From the NCBI RefSeq assembly GCF_902167145.1, contig NC_050097.1:174994923-175058922 (forward strand): a DNA stretch of 64,000 nucleotides, in the 5' to 3' direction. The notes beneath the pieces were generated by a model. That model was not told the origin of the DNA, did not search any database, and was given only the letters and a program-made list of their open reading frames with translations. Source of the stretch: Zea mays. Its lineage: Eukaryota; Streptophyta; Magnoliopsida; Poales; Poaceae. Each line of letters starts with the position of its first letter. Positions within the stretch are counted from its first letter, which is position 1. Below, in pieces: positions 1 through 11,503 of the stretch. A program made the position numbers and the translations under genes.

Positions 1-1744
1 CTCCCAACTGGCATGCCAGCCGGTAATCCGCAAGCCACAACTCCGGCCTTGTCTCCCCTGAGTACTTGGTGATGGTAGTCGGGGCTCGGAAACGGGCCGG
101 GAATGGCGCCCGTCGTATGGCCCGGCTGAAGACCCTCGGACCTGGCGGTTCGGGCGAGCGGCTCCGGTCCTCCTCACTTTCGTAGCGTCCTCCGCGCCTG
201 GGGTGGTAGCCTCGACGCACCTTCTCTTCGAGGTGGGCTCGATGGTCGCGGCGATGCTGCTCGTCGCCGAGGCGATCCGGGACTACAGGCGTCCCGTCCC
301 GCGTGCGTCCGGTGCGGACCGAGGCCTCCCGCATGAGTCGAGAGGACGTTGCGCGATGCTCCGAGGGGCACCCTTGCCTTCGGGAGGCAGAGCTCTCGAC
401 TCGTCGGACCGCTGCGTTTTCCAGGAGACCCTTGAGCTCGCCCTGGATACACCACCCCACGGTGGTGGATGGCTCCGGCATTGCTCGGAGTAGCATTGCC
501 GCTGCAGCTAGATTCTGGCCGACCCCGTTGAAGGCCAGGGGAAGCCCTGCCCTGGCTTCGTCGACGATACGGCGCTGGACATCTCGGGCCCGATGAGGCG
601 CTCCTCCGGCAAGTGCTCGGCCTGCCCACTCCTGCTCGATGTTTTGTCGGAGCTGCACAAGCCGCCCTGCTTCTTCGTCAAGCTTGGCCTGCATCTCGCG
701 GAATTGCTCGAGCTCTGTGTCCTGACCCCCCGCAGGGACTGGGACCACAACTAGCTCCCGTGGGATGTCAACGCGAGACGCAGGCACAGGGGCGTTGTCA
801 TCTTGCGGCATGCCGAGGTGGTTGTCTTCGTCGTGATCCCCCTGATCGATGTGGAAACACTCGCGACTTGGGTCGCAACCCTCGTCGCCAAGGCTATGGC
901 CATCGTCAGAGCAGCCGGAGAGGCAGTAGTCACATGCGGACATGAAGTCTCGCATGGTACTGGGATCACGGAGTCCGGAGAAATCCCAACTGAAGTCGGA
1001 GTTGTCGTCTTCCTCGGAACCCATGGGTCCAGAGGTTGAGACGGCCGTCAGTCGGTCCCAAGATGACCACATATGGTACCTTGGAAGGTCAGGGTATGCC
1101 CTTGCGAAAGCGCTCACCGAAGCGGGGTCGCTTGGTGGATCGAAGCTGAATCTAAAAGGGACAGGGTGGAAAACAGACGGTACCTCTTGGTCGATGGACG
1201 GTGGCGAAGTCGCGTCGGGGACGGACTGCACCGTTATCTCAGGTATGTGGCTAACGCCCAGCAAGTCCTTTGCGAGGGTGCTGGCATCATCAGTTCGCTC
1301 GGGGTTGGCGCGTTGCGGGGAAGCGACACCCGTCGTTGTCTCAGGTGCGAGGACAACACCCGACATGGCCCCCGTAGGGGTGCCGGCGTCGTCGACTCGC
1401 CCTGGCCTGACAACCGACGAGGTGCCGCCTTCTGCATGGCCACGGTTGCCCCGTCTCCTCCTCCTCCGACGAGGAGGGTGGCGGGGCAAACCCGAGTGTT
1501 CCTCTTCTGCCACGGTGGGAAGCCGTCGTCGAGTTCGCCGCTGCCGGGCGAGCCGACGACCGTTGTTGCTGTCGCGCTGCGGGGGGAGGAGTACCATGTT
1601 GTAGCTGCTGTCAAGGGACATGAACTCGAGACTCCCGAAGCGGAGCACCGTCCCCGGCTGAAGAGGCTGCTGGAGGCTACCCATCTGGAACTCAACGGGA
1701 AAGTGTTCATTAACACGCAGCGAGCCCCTACCTGGCGTGCCAAC
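1..1744 (-). pseudogene. Tat-lineage Ty3/gypsy leader and gag region (truncated by window edge)
   Basis: Read on the minus strand, this is the internal region next to the 5' LTR at 1745-3077. It aligns by eye with the leader and gag of the gypsy element at 45082-58749. For example, 1681-1744 mirrors 46699-46760, and the first 120 bases mirror about 48280-48400, the core of the gag domain. The reading frame is broken into several short pieces in different frames, so no intact Gag is made. Gag would form the intracellular particle that packages the element RNA. The protease-polymerase part lies off the left edge. This is seen by sequence similarity within the window; the family is only related to, not identical with, the second element because the LTR lengths differ. 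Confidence 0.8.
1724..1744 (-). promoter_or_regulatory. Primer-binding site of the left gypsy element
   Basis: On the minus strand the LTR ends in GCCGACA and is followed directly by GTTGGCACGCCAGGTAGGGG. The same position of the element at 45082 has GTTGGCGCGCCAGGTAGGGG. This is the tRNA-primed start of minus-strand DNA synthesis; I did not assign the tRNA. Confidence 0.75.
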
Positions 1745-1920
1745 TGTCGGCGTTTCGGACCCGTGAGGACCGTCAACCGACCAGTAAATTTGTTGTTGCA
1801 TCTCCCTGCCCAGATGGGTTGATGGAAGATGGAACACAAGAGGGAAATGTGGCTTATGTTATCTCGCACCGGGGTGCTTGTAGTAGGGGTTACAAGCTTA
1901 GCGCGAGGGAGCAAGGGCGA

Positions 1921-1942
1921 GAGCGGGAGAGAGAGAGAGAGA
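1921..1942 (+). repeat. (GA)n microsatellite inside the LTR
   Basis: Short GAGAGAGA run interrupted by GC; simple repeat within the R/U5 part of the LTR. Confidence 0.8.
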
Positions 1943-2050
1943 GTCCCTGCGTGTCTCTGTCTCAATGTGTCTCCCCTGTCCACGACGTCAACGTATCTTC
2001 ACGTGGCCGTGAACCCCTCTTCCCCTCTTTTAGGAAGGCCCTGGACATCC

Positions 2051-2059
2051 CCTTTTATA
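2051..2059 (-). promoter_or_regulatory. LTR TATA box
   Basis: TATAAAAGG on the minus strand, placed 3' of the repeat-rich U3 part of the LTR, as in the related LTRs at 46391 and 58443. Confidence 0.6.
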
Positions 2060-3077
2060 GATACAAGGAGATGCCCAGCTGTACAATGGGGTGTAGCTGT
2101 GTGCTAACGTGGTTGGCGGGGAAGCGCCTTGAGCCCTGCACACGAGCTAACGTGGCCATCGGAGAAGTGCCTTGAGCCCTGTAGAAGCACAACTATCGGT
2201 GTGGCATGGATCCTGCTGACGTTGTCTTGCTTCCGTAGGAGGTTGAGAGCAATCCGACATCATGGGCGCACGTGGGGAACCATCATTACCTGTTACCTGA
2301 GTAACCTTAGATGGGACACCGGTCTTGTTCCTTCGTAGCCTGAGGCAGCTAGCTAGGAGTAGGGTAATGATGTATCCCCTGTAGCGTAGTCGGTCCAAGG
2401 CCCAGGTCGGGCGAGGCGGAGACTTCTCCTGAGGTCGAGGCTGGGCTCGGGCGAGGTTGTGACTCCTCCCGAGGCCGAGGCTGAGGCTGAGGCCTAGGGT
2501 CGGGCGAGGCGGAGATCTTCTTCCGAGGCCGAGGCTGAGGCCGAGGCCTGAGGTCAGGCGAGGCGGAGCTCCCTGTTGCGCCCGAGGCCGAACTTGTGGG
2601 AGATCGTGACTCAGTTTTATCCTGGTGGTTGGCACGGTAGCCGGAGCAGGGCGAACAACGTTGTTTTCCTGTCAGATCGGTCAGTAAAGGGGCAAAGTGA
2701 CTGCGGTCACTTCGACCTTGCCGACTGAGGCATGCGTGTCAGGATAAGGTGTCAGACGATCCCCGCATTAAATGCGCATGTGATACGGTCGGCTGGTAAG
2801 GCGATTTGGCCAAGGTCGCTGCACGACAAAGTCCGCTCGAGCTGGGCTTCGGGCGAGCCGAGGGTGCGTCTGCTGACTGAGGGGACCCTCGGGCGAGGTG
2901 TGAATTCGTCCGGGACTACTGTTCCCACCCGAGGCTGGGCTCGGATGAGGTTGCGTCCCTTGGTAGACGTGGCCCTAACTTGAACCGTGCTTTATCAGCC
3001 ATGTATGGTTTGTTCTGAAGATATTTTTTAGCCGGGTTAAGAAGCATTGGGGGTACCCCTAATTACGGTACCCGACA

Positions 3078-3717
3078 CCTTCCAATTGGAACTTCAACAG
3101 CTTCTAGCTGCCTTGGGGCTATAAAAGGGACCCCTAGGCGCATGGAGCACTACACCAAGCATTCACAAAACATCCTAAGATGCCTAAACTCCGCAATCAC
3201 GCAATCCGTTCATCTTGTTAGAGATTTGAGCACCATTTGAGTTGTAAACTCCCTGCGCCGTGTTTTGTGCTCACGCCATGGCTTGTGTGCATGTGTTTGC
3301 TGCGAATTGAGTCTTGCGTGTGTTGCTTTTCCTCCCTTACTCTTGTGCTTCTCTTGTGATCAACATTGTAAGGGAGAGAGGCTCCAACTTGTGGAGATTC
3401 CTCGCAAATGGGAAAAGAACTCCAAAGAAAAAGACTGTGGTATTCAAGTTGATCATTGGATCACTTGAAAGGGGTTGAGTGCAACCCTCATCCATTGGGA
3501 CGCCACAACGTGGAAGTAGGAAAGTGTTACTTGGCCGAACCACGGGATAAACACAGTGTGTCTCTTGTGTTGCTTTTCTCTGTGATTGATTTCTTCTCAA
3601 GAGCTCACTCTATAGCAACTTGGTTTAATCTAACTAACATTTTATAAACCAAGTTTGTGCTATTAGTGTTGAATTTTGCAGGATCACCTATTCACCCCCC
3701 CCCTCTAGGTGCTCTCA
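3078..3717 (+). repeat. 3' portion of a Sirevirus-type Ty1/copia LTR
   Basis: The sequence has the typical R-U5 part of maize Ji/Opie-like Sirevirus LTRs: a TATA box (TATAAAAG at 3120-3127), transcribed leader text, a C-tract followed by CTCTAGGTGC, and a CTCTCA end. It ends at 3717 and abuts gypsy reverse transcriptase directly. No copia primer-binding site follows, so this is either a 3' LTR or a solo LTR, inserted into the chromovirus RT gene. Its 5' part was split off by the gypsy insertion ending at 3077 and lies outside the window. TGATG at 3718-3722 would be one target-duplication copy. Confidence 0.75.
3120..3127 (+). promoter_or_regulatory. Sirevirus LTR TATA box
   Basis: TATAAAAG followed about 40 bases downstream by the start of the transcribed R region; position as in related LTRs. 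Confidence 0.55.
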
Positions 3718-4608
3718 TGATGACATTCTGGTATATAGTCCAACACTAGAGGAACATGCTACTCACTTGCAACAAGTATTTCAAACACTACAAGACCAAC
3801 ATTTATATGCTAAAAGGAGTAAGTTCTCTTTTGTAGTGAGACAGATTGATTATTCGGGGCATGTTATCTCTGAGAATGGAGTTGCCACTGATCCTAGAAA
3901 ATTAAAACAATATCTATCAACAAGTGGCCAGTTCCTTCTTCACACACTGAACTTAGAGGATTTTTGGGGTTAACAGGATACTACAGGAAGTTTGTTAAGG
4001 GGTATGGTATGTTGGCTAAGCCCTTAACCTCTGTTCTGCAACACAAACAGTTCAGTTGGTCTAGTGCAGCACAGACAACATTTGAAGAGCTTAAGACTGC
4101 TATGATTACCACTCATGTACTTGGCCAACCAGATTTTGATAAAGAGTTTGTGATTGAGACAGATGCTTGTGGTAGAGGCATAGGGGTTGTGTTGTCTCAA
4201 AATGTACATCCCATTGCTTTCTATAGCAAGGCATTGGGGGTCAAAAATAGTAAACTATCTACTTATGAAAAAGAACTCTTGGCAATATTAATGGCAGTTG
4301 ATGAGTGGAGATGTTACTTACAGAGAGGATCTTTTGTCATCGGATCAGATCATAATAGTCTGAGTCATTTACAGGACCAATCCTTGGCTACTGATCTGCA
4401 GAAGAAAGCAATGACAAAATTAGCCGGATTGCAATTCACTATGCAGTATAAAAAAGGTGCTGAAAATAAAGTGGCTGATGCATTATCTAGAGTGGCACAT
4501 TGCATAGAGTTGTCTGCTATATCTACTTCTACTCCAATTTTGGATTCAAGAGGTGATCAACTCTTATGAACTGGATACACATGCTTAAGAACTTCTGAAG
4601 GAGCTTGC
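3718..4608 (+). pseudogene. Reina-like chromovirus: end of reverse transcriptase and RNase H (left half)
   Basis: The + strand begins exactly at the catalytic DD of RT (DDILVYS), runs through the RT thumb (YSGHVISENG) and shifts frame near 3964-3973. It then gives a clear Ty3-type RNase H (ETDACGRGIG, YSKALG, STYEKELLAI, GSDHNSL). The host element is cut at 3717 by the copia LTR and at 4608 by the second Tat insertion; the rest of its pol resumes at 14118. The frameshift and the two insertions make it dead. Assignment to the Reina/CRM-like chromoviruses rests on the short 274-bp LTR and the chromodomain-like C-terminus of the right half. Confidence 0.85.
4604..4608 (+). repeat. Target-site duplication CTTGC (left copy)
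   Basis: CTTGC occurs immediately outside both ends of the element at 4609-14117 (right copy 14118-14122), proving one insertion event into the chromovirus. Confidence 0.95.
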
Positions 4609-5221
4609 TGTTGGGGACTTGTTCTCAAATACTATGAATTAAGAATAAGGCAACACAAAAGAAGGTTAAATGGTTAATGCCCTTCGTCCTTCGAAACATT
4701 ATTTCCCTTGGGATATAACGATCTTCAGACGAAGGCCATGAAGGACACACCTTCATCATTATGATATATGATAGTGATAATGAAAAACATATAAGATACA
4801 AAAGATAGCGTAAACATTTATATATCATTATTAAATCATTTCTATTTTATTAACACGGAAAAAATAGAAATGACATTAAATTACAAGTGTACCTTCGGCT
4901 TGAATGAGAGCAAAAGTACAAGCGTGACGTATCCGTGATTACCGGATCGCGTGAACAGTACCGCGATACTGTTCACCTATTTATAGGCACAGGATGCAAC
5001 CTGCGCAAAATTACATTTATGTCCTTTACAATCAACTACAATAATGACACAAAACATCATGGGTCTTTAAGTCAATTCATCTTTAAGTCGGTTCGACCCT
5101 TCATCTTGAGATTTGTCTTTGTGCCGAAGCTTTACAAATAATAGCTTCGGCGCTTGCTTCTAAGAAGACCTTTCGAAGGTGTTCTTTTTGGGATCTTCGG
5201 CTACGAAGCATACCCCCAACA
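4609..5221 (-). repeat. 3' LTR of the nested Tat element
   Basis: 613 bp, nearly identical to 13505-14117. It contains CACCTATTTATAGG near 4974, a likely TATA region when read on the + strand, and many CCTTCG/CGAAGG motifs. Confidence 0.93.
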
Positions 5222-5232
5222 GTAGCCCCTTC
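5222..5232 (-). promoter_or_regulatory. Polypurine tract
   Basis: On the minus strand GAAGGGGCTAC lies immediately before the 3' LTR start TGTTGGG. The other Tat element ends its internal region with a very similar CGGGGGCTAC before its LTR at 57131. It primes plus-strand DNA synthesis. Confidence 0.7.
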
Positions 5233-5498
5233 GCGGTGCTAGATCGTTTTTCGTAACGAGCTTGATCCGTGAAAAAGTCTTTTAAGCTTCGGGGCGCCGA
5301 AGATCCAAAAACACCTTCCCTGAGCTCGTTGGCGAGAAACGATTAAAATAATCGTCGCGTGCGTGCCCCATCTTGTACCAATTACGCGCGCGCCAGCGAT
5401 TCACCTTCTCGGACTCTGTGGCCCACCGCTCAGTGAATGCAGGTGACTGCTTGTTCGGTGCTGGGGATCTTGCCGATTCACCTTCCCACCTGCGGCAC

Positions 5499-5506
5499 TA
5501 TATAAA
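5499..5506 (+). promoter_or_regulatory. TATA box of the antisense gene
   Basis: TATATAAA lies about 200 bp upstream of the ATG at 5703, in the orientation of the extra gene and outside the LTR. This suggests that the antisense gene has its own RNA polymerase II promoter rather than relying on the LTR. Confidence 0.55.
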
Positions 5507-5702
5507 CAGACGGGTAGGTGTGAAGTTACAACGGCATTCATTGCTATCGCACTGTTTTGCTGCCAAATTTTTAGTCATAGCCGAAGCTTAATCATCATGC
5601 TCAAACAAAACTTCGCTTGTACTTCTGCTTCGGAACAAGAGTAAGAGCTTCGGGGAAAACAAAAAAGTCAACACCAAAAACTTCAAGTAAGTCATAATCA
5701 AA

Positions 5703-8611
5703 ATGGCTAGAGTTCGCTCTACTGCTCGGGTCGATCGTGAGGGAGACGAGACCGAAGCTACTGACACTGTTCCTATTTCGGAAGCAATGAAGCGCTCTGG
5801 GTTGGTAACACCGGAGGACGTGCCTGCTGCCGAAGACATCCCTGCTGCCGAAACAGAACGGACTGCTGTTGAAGAAACTGATTCCGAAGATGACTACAGT
5901 AGCGCAGTGCCGAGCAAGCCTAGCCACCTGGACTTCGGAAAGTCCACGATATCCGAAGCTGATTTTCCTAAGATGGTGAAGTTGGGCTATCTTAGTGAAG
6001 CAAAGAAGGAATTGATTCGTTTCGGTGGAGAGGAAACTATCCCGAAGCCAGGAAAAAATGAAGTGGTGGTTTTCAAAAGTCTTTTTAAAGCTGGTTTAAG
6101 ATTTCCTCTGAACAAGATGATTGCTGGTGTATTGAAGAAATATGGGATCTACCTTCATCAGCTGATGCCTAACGCTATCGTTAGGCTGAGTGTTTATATC
6201 TGGGCCCTCCAAAGCCAAGGGGTGGAACCATTCTCCGAAGGTTTCTACCGAGTACACGAACTGCACTACCAAACCAAGGCTAGGGCGGATGGTTTGCATG
6301 AGAATTTTGGCTGCTACAACTTTGCTTACCGCAAAACTACAAAGTTCCCAGTGATTAGCTACCGAAGCAAATGGCCAGCAGGGTGGAAATCTGAATGGTT
6401 TTATGTCAGAGTTGACGAAGATGAAGATAAATTGGTCCAGAGTCCATTAGAACCGACCTTCGGAGAAACAAGACCCCCGTGCAACATGATACGGGGGAAC
6501 CCGAGCCAGATTGCTTTGGCTGAATTTCGAGTAATTGCAGATCATATTGGTACTAGAGACTTGGTGCAGGAATTTTTGGCCTTCAGAGTATTTCCTACTT
6601 TGAAGGAATGGGAAATGCCGAAACTGGAGGGGGAGAAGAAGAAGGGGGAGCTTATTCGGTTGCCTTACCACTACAAGTTCAAAAAACATTTCAAAGTACC
6701 CTGCCAAGAATGGCTGGATACAATTGAAGTAATGTGCAACGAGATTCTTGGAAATTACTCTAAAAAAGAAGATCAGTTGATGACGGCGGCCTTCGGCACC
6801 CGTCCGAAACGAAGGCTAAACAGGGTGATGGATGCTATAGGATTTGAATATCCTGATTATGAGCGACTGGACAAAGGTGCCGAAGGGCAAAAAAGAAAAA
6901 GAGTGGCCAGTGCTTTGAATAAAGACGACGAAGATCAATCAAAGAAGAAGAAACAAAAATCTGAGGCGAAATTACTTGCTTCGAAGAAAAGAAAAGACTC
7001 GTCCCCAAAGCAAAAATCAATTGATAAGGAAGAAAAGACTTCTGCGACATCTTCTGATGCTGAAATAGAGGAAATCCTAAAGGTAATGATTGAAATTTTG
7101 CCTGTCAAACTAAGTCCATTGGGGCTTCATCTGACGAAGCTTTTTCATAAGGAAAAGGAGCCCACAGAAACAAAGGCACCTAGGCCAAAGAGGCAAAGGA
7201 TTGTTACTGTGACAAAAGTGATTGAAGCTACACCGCCAAAGGCTTCAGCTCCGAAAGCGCCTGTTATTGAAAGTGTAACAGCCACCGAAGTTGCATCTTC
7301 AGAGGCCGCAGAAGAAGCTGCTAGAGCCACCGAAGATATAAATTTGGAAAGTGTGGCTCTTGATATAGATAAAATTCTGCTAGACATGGCCGCAGAGGAA
7401 GCTGTTGGAGCCACCGAAGAGGCTTCGGCCCCAGAGGCCGAGAAAAAGAAAGAAATTGCCGAAGAAACACTAGAAGATGAAATTTTCAATTTTCAAAACT
7501 TGGTTGGTCAAGAATTAACAAAAGCCGAAAAAGAAGAATTAAAAGAATATGCCATTTCCTGCGGCTACCGACCAGGGGCACTTCTCTTCGGAGGTGTTGA
7601 TGATGAGAAGCTAGGCTGCATCCGAGATCAGACCGGAGCAAAGGTTATCGGTACTCTATCAAAGAGTATCAGTTTCCCGAAGCTCGAAGTCGATATTAGC
7701 CGCTACCGGCGACAACACATCGTCGGTAGTCTGTTTTATTCCAATTTCAAGGTAAACAATCTCCCTCTAACTTTTTATTTTCATAAAACATGCTTTGTAA
7801 CGAAGGTTATTCGTGTACAAAGCATGTTATTGAGCAAAGCTTTGAGGATGCAACAAGATTTAGAAGACAAAAAGCACGAGGTTATAATTGAAAACCTGGA
7901 AAACAAAATAAAAGATCAAACAACTGCTTTTGAGAAAAAAGAGTTCGAACTCCAAACAACTGAAGGTTTACTATCGGAAGCCGAAGCTAAAATAACAGAA
8001 CTGAATACGAAGCTTCTCGGTTCCGAACAAGAAAAGCTGAAGCTTACTGAAAAACTTGAGGCTGAAATCCAGAATGGTTTAACTTTGAAAAAATCATTGA
8101 TAGACCTTCAAAACAAATGCTTGAAATTTAGCAATCAATGTGTTCAACGACTGAAGAAGGTGTTTTATTCAGTTGGGGCCAGTAGTGAAGAATTTATTCC
8201 TTCGGTTGAAGATCTGCCAGGAGCCTTTGAACACATCGAAGGTGAGATTGATGGCCTTGATGATGTTATTGCTGGACACGGTGACTTTTGTGCCCTGGTA
8301 GCTTCTCGGGGCACCGCTGCTGCGTTCCTAAAATCTGGCTATGAGCATGGAAAAATTATCAACAGACCCAATTTCAGCCTATCACCAGCAATTTTAGATG
8401 ATATTCCTAACCTCGCCCGAAGCATAGCGAATAAATTTATAAAGGTGATATGGACGAAGGGTGGGCGAGAGAAAGCTGGTGACGAAGCCCGAGATCACCT
8501 TAAGCTGGTAACAATACTATACCTTATGATTACCTTTTCCTTTGAATTTTGAATTCAGCTAATAATACTTACATACAGGTTGACCAAGCCGAAGCTGAAG
8601 CTGCAAAATAG
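5703..8611 (+). CDS. Antisense extra gene of the Tat retrotransposon (putative gypsy-type transposon domain protein)
   Basis: An open frame of about 945 codons runs opposite to the element's pol genes. Residues about 120-330 (LNKMIAGVLKKYGIYLHQL..., WKSEWFYVRVDED) resemble the plant domain called 'putative gypsy type transposon' or Transposase_28, which is found mainly in such extra genes. Residues about 400-600 are Lys/Glu/Ala-rich and charged with basic KKKKQK patches. Residues about 725-830 look like a coiled coil. Near the end a likely intron (donor after 8507, acceptor before 8579) joins phase-0 exons and gives a short C-terminus ending VDQAEAEAAK at 8609-8611; without splicing the frame stops at 8552. 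A second possible donor, GTAAAC, is at 7752. Maize Grande carries an antisense gene of this kind. Function is unknown. The frame is remarkably open compared with the broken pol. Confidence 0.8.
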
Positions 8612-9650
8612 AAGGAAGAAGCTCCAGAGATGTTGTCGAAGCTCGAGTAGTCTGTAGAAATAGCTCAAAAAACTCCTGTGATAACTTGTATAAAGTATGA
8701 TGTAATTGAATTTCACTTTGTAATATAATCTTCATTTTCCGTCCATGTATGAAATGCTTTGGTGTGGACGAAATTAATACTTTTGAGCCATAGGCGAAAA
8801 ACACCTTCCCTTCTTTACGTACACCGCGAAGCATAAAATTGCCTCTTTTTCTCTTTTTCCGAAGCCTTCTCTTTCGAAGCCGAAGCAAGTTTGTATGTTA
8901 TGCTGATGATGATCCTATGTATGTCTAAGTGAATGTTTATGAATGCAAATGTATGATGTAATGTATCGTGCAAATGAATGTTCGAAGACACGTATGAAAC
9001 CATAATAACAAATCTTTGCCGTTTATTTTTCGGCTTCACCGCTTATTTTTCGGTGTATCAGCGCTGACTTTTCGTTGTAAGCCTCCCTTAGGAGCTTCTT
9101 CGCCTTTTATTTCGGCGGAATCAGCGTTGACTTTTCGCTGTAAGCCTCCCTTAGGAGCTTCTTTGCCTTTTATTTCGGCGGAATCAACGTTGACTTTTCG
9201 CTGTAAGCTCTGCATTCCCTTAGGAACGACTTTTGAGCAGAAAACTTACACTGCGCTCCCTTAGGAACGGCTGTTTTGTAGCTTCGTCGTGCTCTGCATC
9301 CCCTTAGGGACGACTTTCGAGCTTATCCGTGTTTTTTCTTTTTCTCGTTGCACTCGATGGTGCATACCCAGCTTTTACATTTACATCTTCGGGGGATATT
9401 GCTCTTGTAGAGTTGATATAAGAAAAAGAGAAATTACATGCTATGGTCCCATTAAAAACCTTTCTCCCCCTTTGGAAATGAAAAGGGTGCCATAGGAAAG
9501 AATAAAAAAGATTATAACAGGTTACACATAATACCGCCGAAGCTCATCCGCGTTCCAAGACCTAGGAATGTCGCTGCCGTCCATATCCTTCAGCCTGTAA
9601 GAGCCGGGTCTTGACGAAGATACTACCAGGAAAGGCCCTTCCCATTTCAA
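8612..9650. other. Spacer between antisense gene and pol, with tandem repeats
   Basis: No gene recognised. At about 9040-9215 a 63-bp unit is repeated about 2.7 times (GACTTTTCG at 9066, 9129 and 9192; CTCCCTTAGGAGCTTCTT). Shorter variants with CCCTTAGGAACGACTTT follow to about 9320. The two convergent transcription units (antisense gene and pol) both end here, so transcript ends are expected in this spacer. Confidence 0.6.
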
Positions 9651-10745
9651 CTATAGCTTGCCCACTGTGTCTGGGTTGGCGACTCTCCGAAGTACCAAGT
9701 GTCCTAGCTTAATATTTTTAAGCCGAACCTTTCTGTCACGCCATTTTATTGTCTCGGCTTGATATTTATTGATATTCTCTACAGCCTGAAGCCTGATCCC
9801 TTCTATAGCATCTTTTGCCACAGAATAATCAGCTTCGTCTTCTACCGAAGCCATTGTTCTTATTGATCCCGCTTTAGCTTCTTTTGGAGTTATTGCTTCG
9901 TCACCAAACAGTAATTTGAATGGTGTAAAACCTGTTGACCTTGATATTGTTATGTTGTGGCTCCACACCACTTTAATTAATTCGTCCGGCCACTTCCCCC
10001 TTGGCTGGTTGAAGATTAACTTCATTATTCCTGTCATTATAATGCCATTAGCTCTTTCTACAAGTCCATTTGACTCCGGATGCCGAACTGATGCAAAATG
10101 GATCTTCGTGCCAATTTGTTCACAAAATTCTTTGAAAGCTTCGGCATCAAACTGTGTTCCGTTGTCCACGGTAATGGCCTTCGGCACTCCGAAGCGACAA
10201 ACAATATTTTGCCAGAAAAACTTTTGAACAGTAACCGAAGTTATTGTGGCTAAAGGCTTTGCCTCAATCCATTTAGAAAAATATTCCACTGCCACTACAA
10301 CATATTTCAAATTCCCTTGTGCTGGTGGGAGTGGGCCTAGTAAATCAAGGCCCCATCTTTGCAATGGCCAAGTGGGCTGTATTAATTGAGTTAGAGACGA
10401 AGGTTGTTTTTTATCTCTTGCACATTTTTGACAACCTTAGCATTTTTGGACTAATTCTGCTGCATCCGAAGCTGCCTTCGGCCAATAGAATCCTTGACGA
10501 AAAACTTTACCCAACAGGGGCCTGGATCCGATGTGAGATCCGCACAGGCCTGCATGTATTTCTTTCATCAGCTCTATACCTTCAGTTCTGGATAAACATT
10601 TGAGTAATGGAGAACAGACTCCATGCTTGTATAACTCCCCTTCTATTATTACATATGGACGTGCTCTCGCCGCTATTCTCTTTTGATAAGCTTCGTCATC
10701 TGAAAAAAATTGCCCTGGAGAAAAGAAATGATCTCGGTTCTCCAA
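9651..10745 (-). pseudogene. Integrase of the nested Tat element (interrupted)
   Basis: On the minus strand 10745-10437 gives the zinc-binding HHCC part (EIHAGLCGSHIGSR..., AAELVQKC) and 10364-9651 the catalytic core, with WGLDLLGPLP, ITVDNGTQFDAEAF and NGLVERANGI supplying the D, D and E residues. A stop codon sits just after the first zinc cysteine, at about 10437, and splits the domain. The frame ends near 9651 within the C-terminal part. Integrase would insert the cDNA into the chromosome. It follows the archaeal-type RNase H in the same direction. Confidence 0.85.
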
Positions 10746-11503
10746 TCTTCGCTATAAACAGGAGATATATTGAGCATTGCTCTTTCAAGAAGGTCAACCG
10801 AAGGTGCTTTTATTGTTTCAAAGAAAACTTCCGAAGGTAATGGCAGCCCCTGTGCTGCTGACTTGGCTAGTAGATCAGCGTGTTCATTTTCTCCTCGTGG
10901 AATATTTTTAACAGAAAACCCTTCGAAGGAGGCTTCAAGTCTTCGAACTGTATCCAAATACTTTTCAAGCTTCGGATCTCTTGCTTTGCAGCTTTTGTCA
11001 ACATGGCTAGAAATAACTTGAGAATTAGTTTTGAGGACCGCCCTTCTTATCCCCATTGCTTTCAACTTTCGAAGACCCAAAAGTAAAGCTTCATATTCAG
11101 CAATATTATTTGTACAACTAAAATCAAGTTTCACTGCGTAGCATGTTCTGACTTTGGAAGGTGCAATTAAGACGGCAGCTGCTCCTGCCCCGAAGGTTCC
11201 CCAAGAACCACCGCAGAATACTGTCCAAGCTTCGGCATCTTTACTTGCTTCTTCTTCCTGAGCCCCTGGCGTCCAGTCAGCAATGAAGTCTGCTAACGCC
11301 TGGGACTGAATCGAAGATCTATGCACATAATCAATGCAAAACTCATTGAGTTCCGCAGCCCATTTTCCAACCCTTCCAGTAGCTTCTCTATTTCTCATAA
11401 TATCCTTCAATGGTTGTGAGGAAGGGACAATTATATTGTATGCTTGAAAATAATGCCAAAGCTTCCTGGAAGCCATCAAAATAGCATACAGCACCTTCTC
11501 CAA
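10673..11503 (-). pseudogene. RNase H tail and second, archaeal-type RNase H of the nested Tat element
   Basis: This frame continues from the polymerase after a frameshift near 11500. It first shows the end of the retroelement RNase H/connection (VLYAILMASRKLWHYFQAY). It then shows a second RNase H domain (AWTVFCGGSWG, NIAEYEALLLGLRKLK, LKTNSQVI, ENEHADLLAKSAA). In the archaeal-type RNase H of Tat elements the first motif normally has Asp before Gly-Ser; here Gly replaces it, and the third motif reads TNSQ instead of DSQ. Both changes should destroy catalysis. Confidence 0.8.

Larger units (their letters stand above)
1745..3077 (-). repeat. 5' LTR of the left Tat-lineage gypsy element
   Basis: On the minus strand it starts TGTCGGGTACC and ends CGCCGACA, about 1.33 kb. 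A TATA box (TATAAAAGG) lies on the minus strand at 2051-2059. Short GAGGC/GGGCGAGGC-rich repeats at about 2398-2600 match the style of the U3 repeats in the LTRs at 45082 and 57131. The CCTTC at 3078-3082 next to the LTR should be one copy of the target duplication; its partner is off the window. The LTR interrupts a Sirevirus LTR. Confidence 0.85.

Noticed and set aside
1234..1983. 249-codon minus-strand frame spanning the gag/LTR boundary
   Set aside because: It crosses the LTR end and primer-binding site at 1724-1745, so it cannot be one transcribed coding region as drawn; only similarity to gag leader is real.
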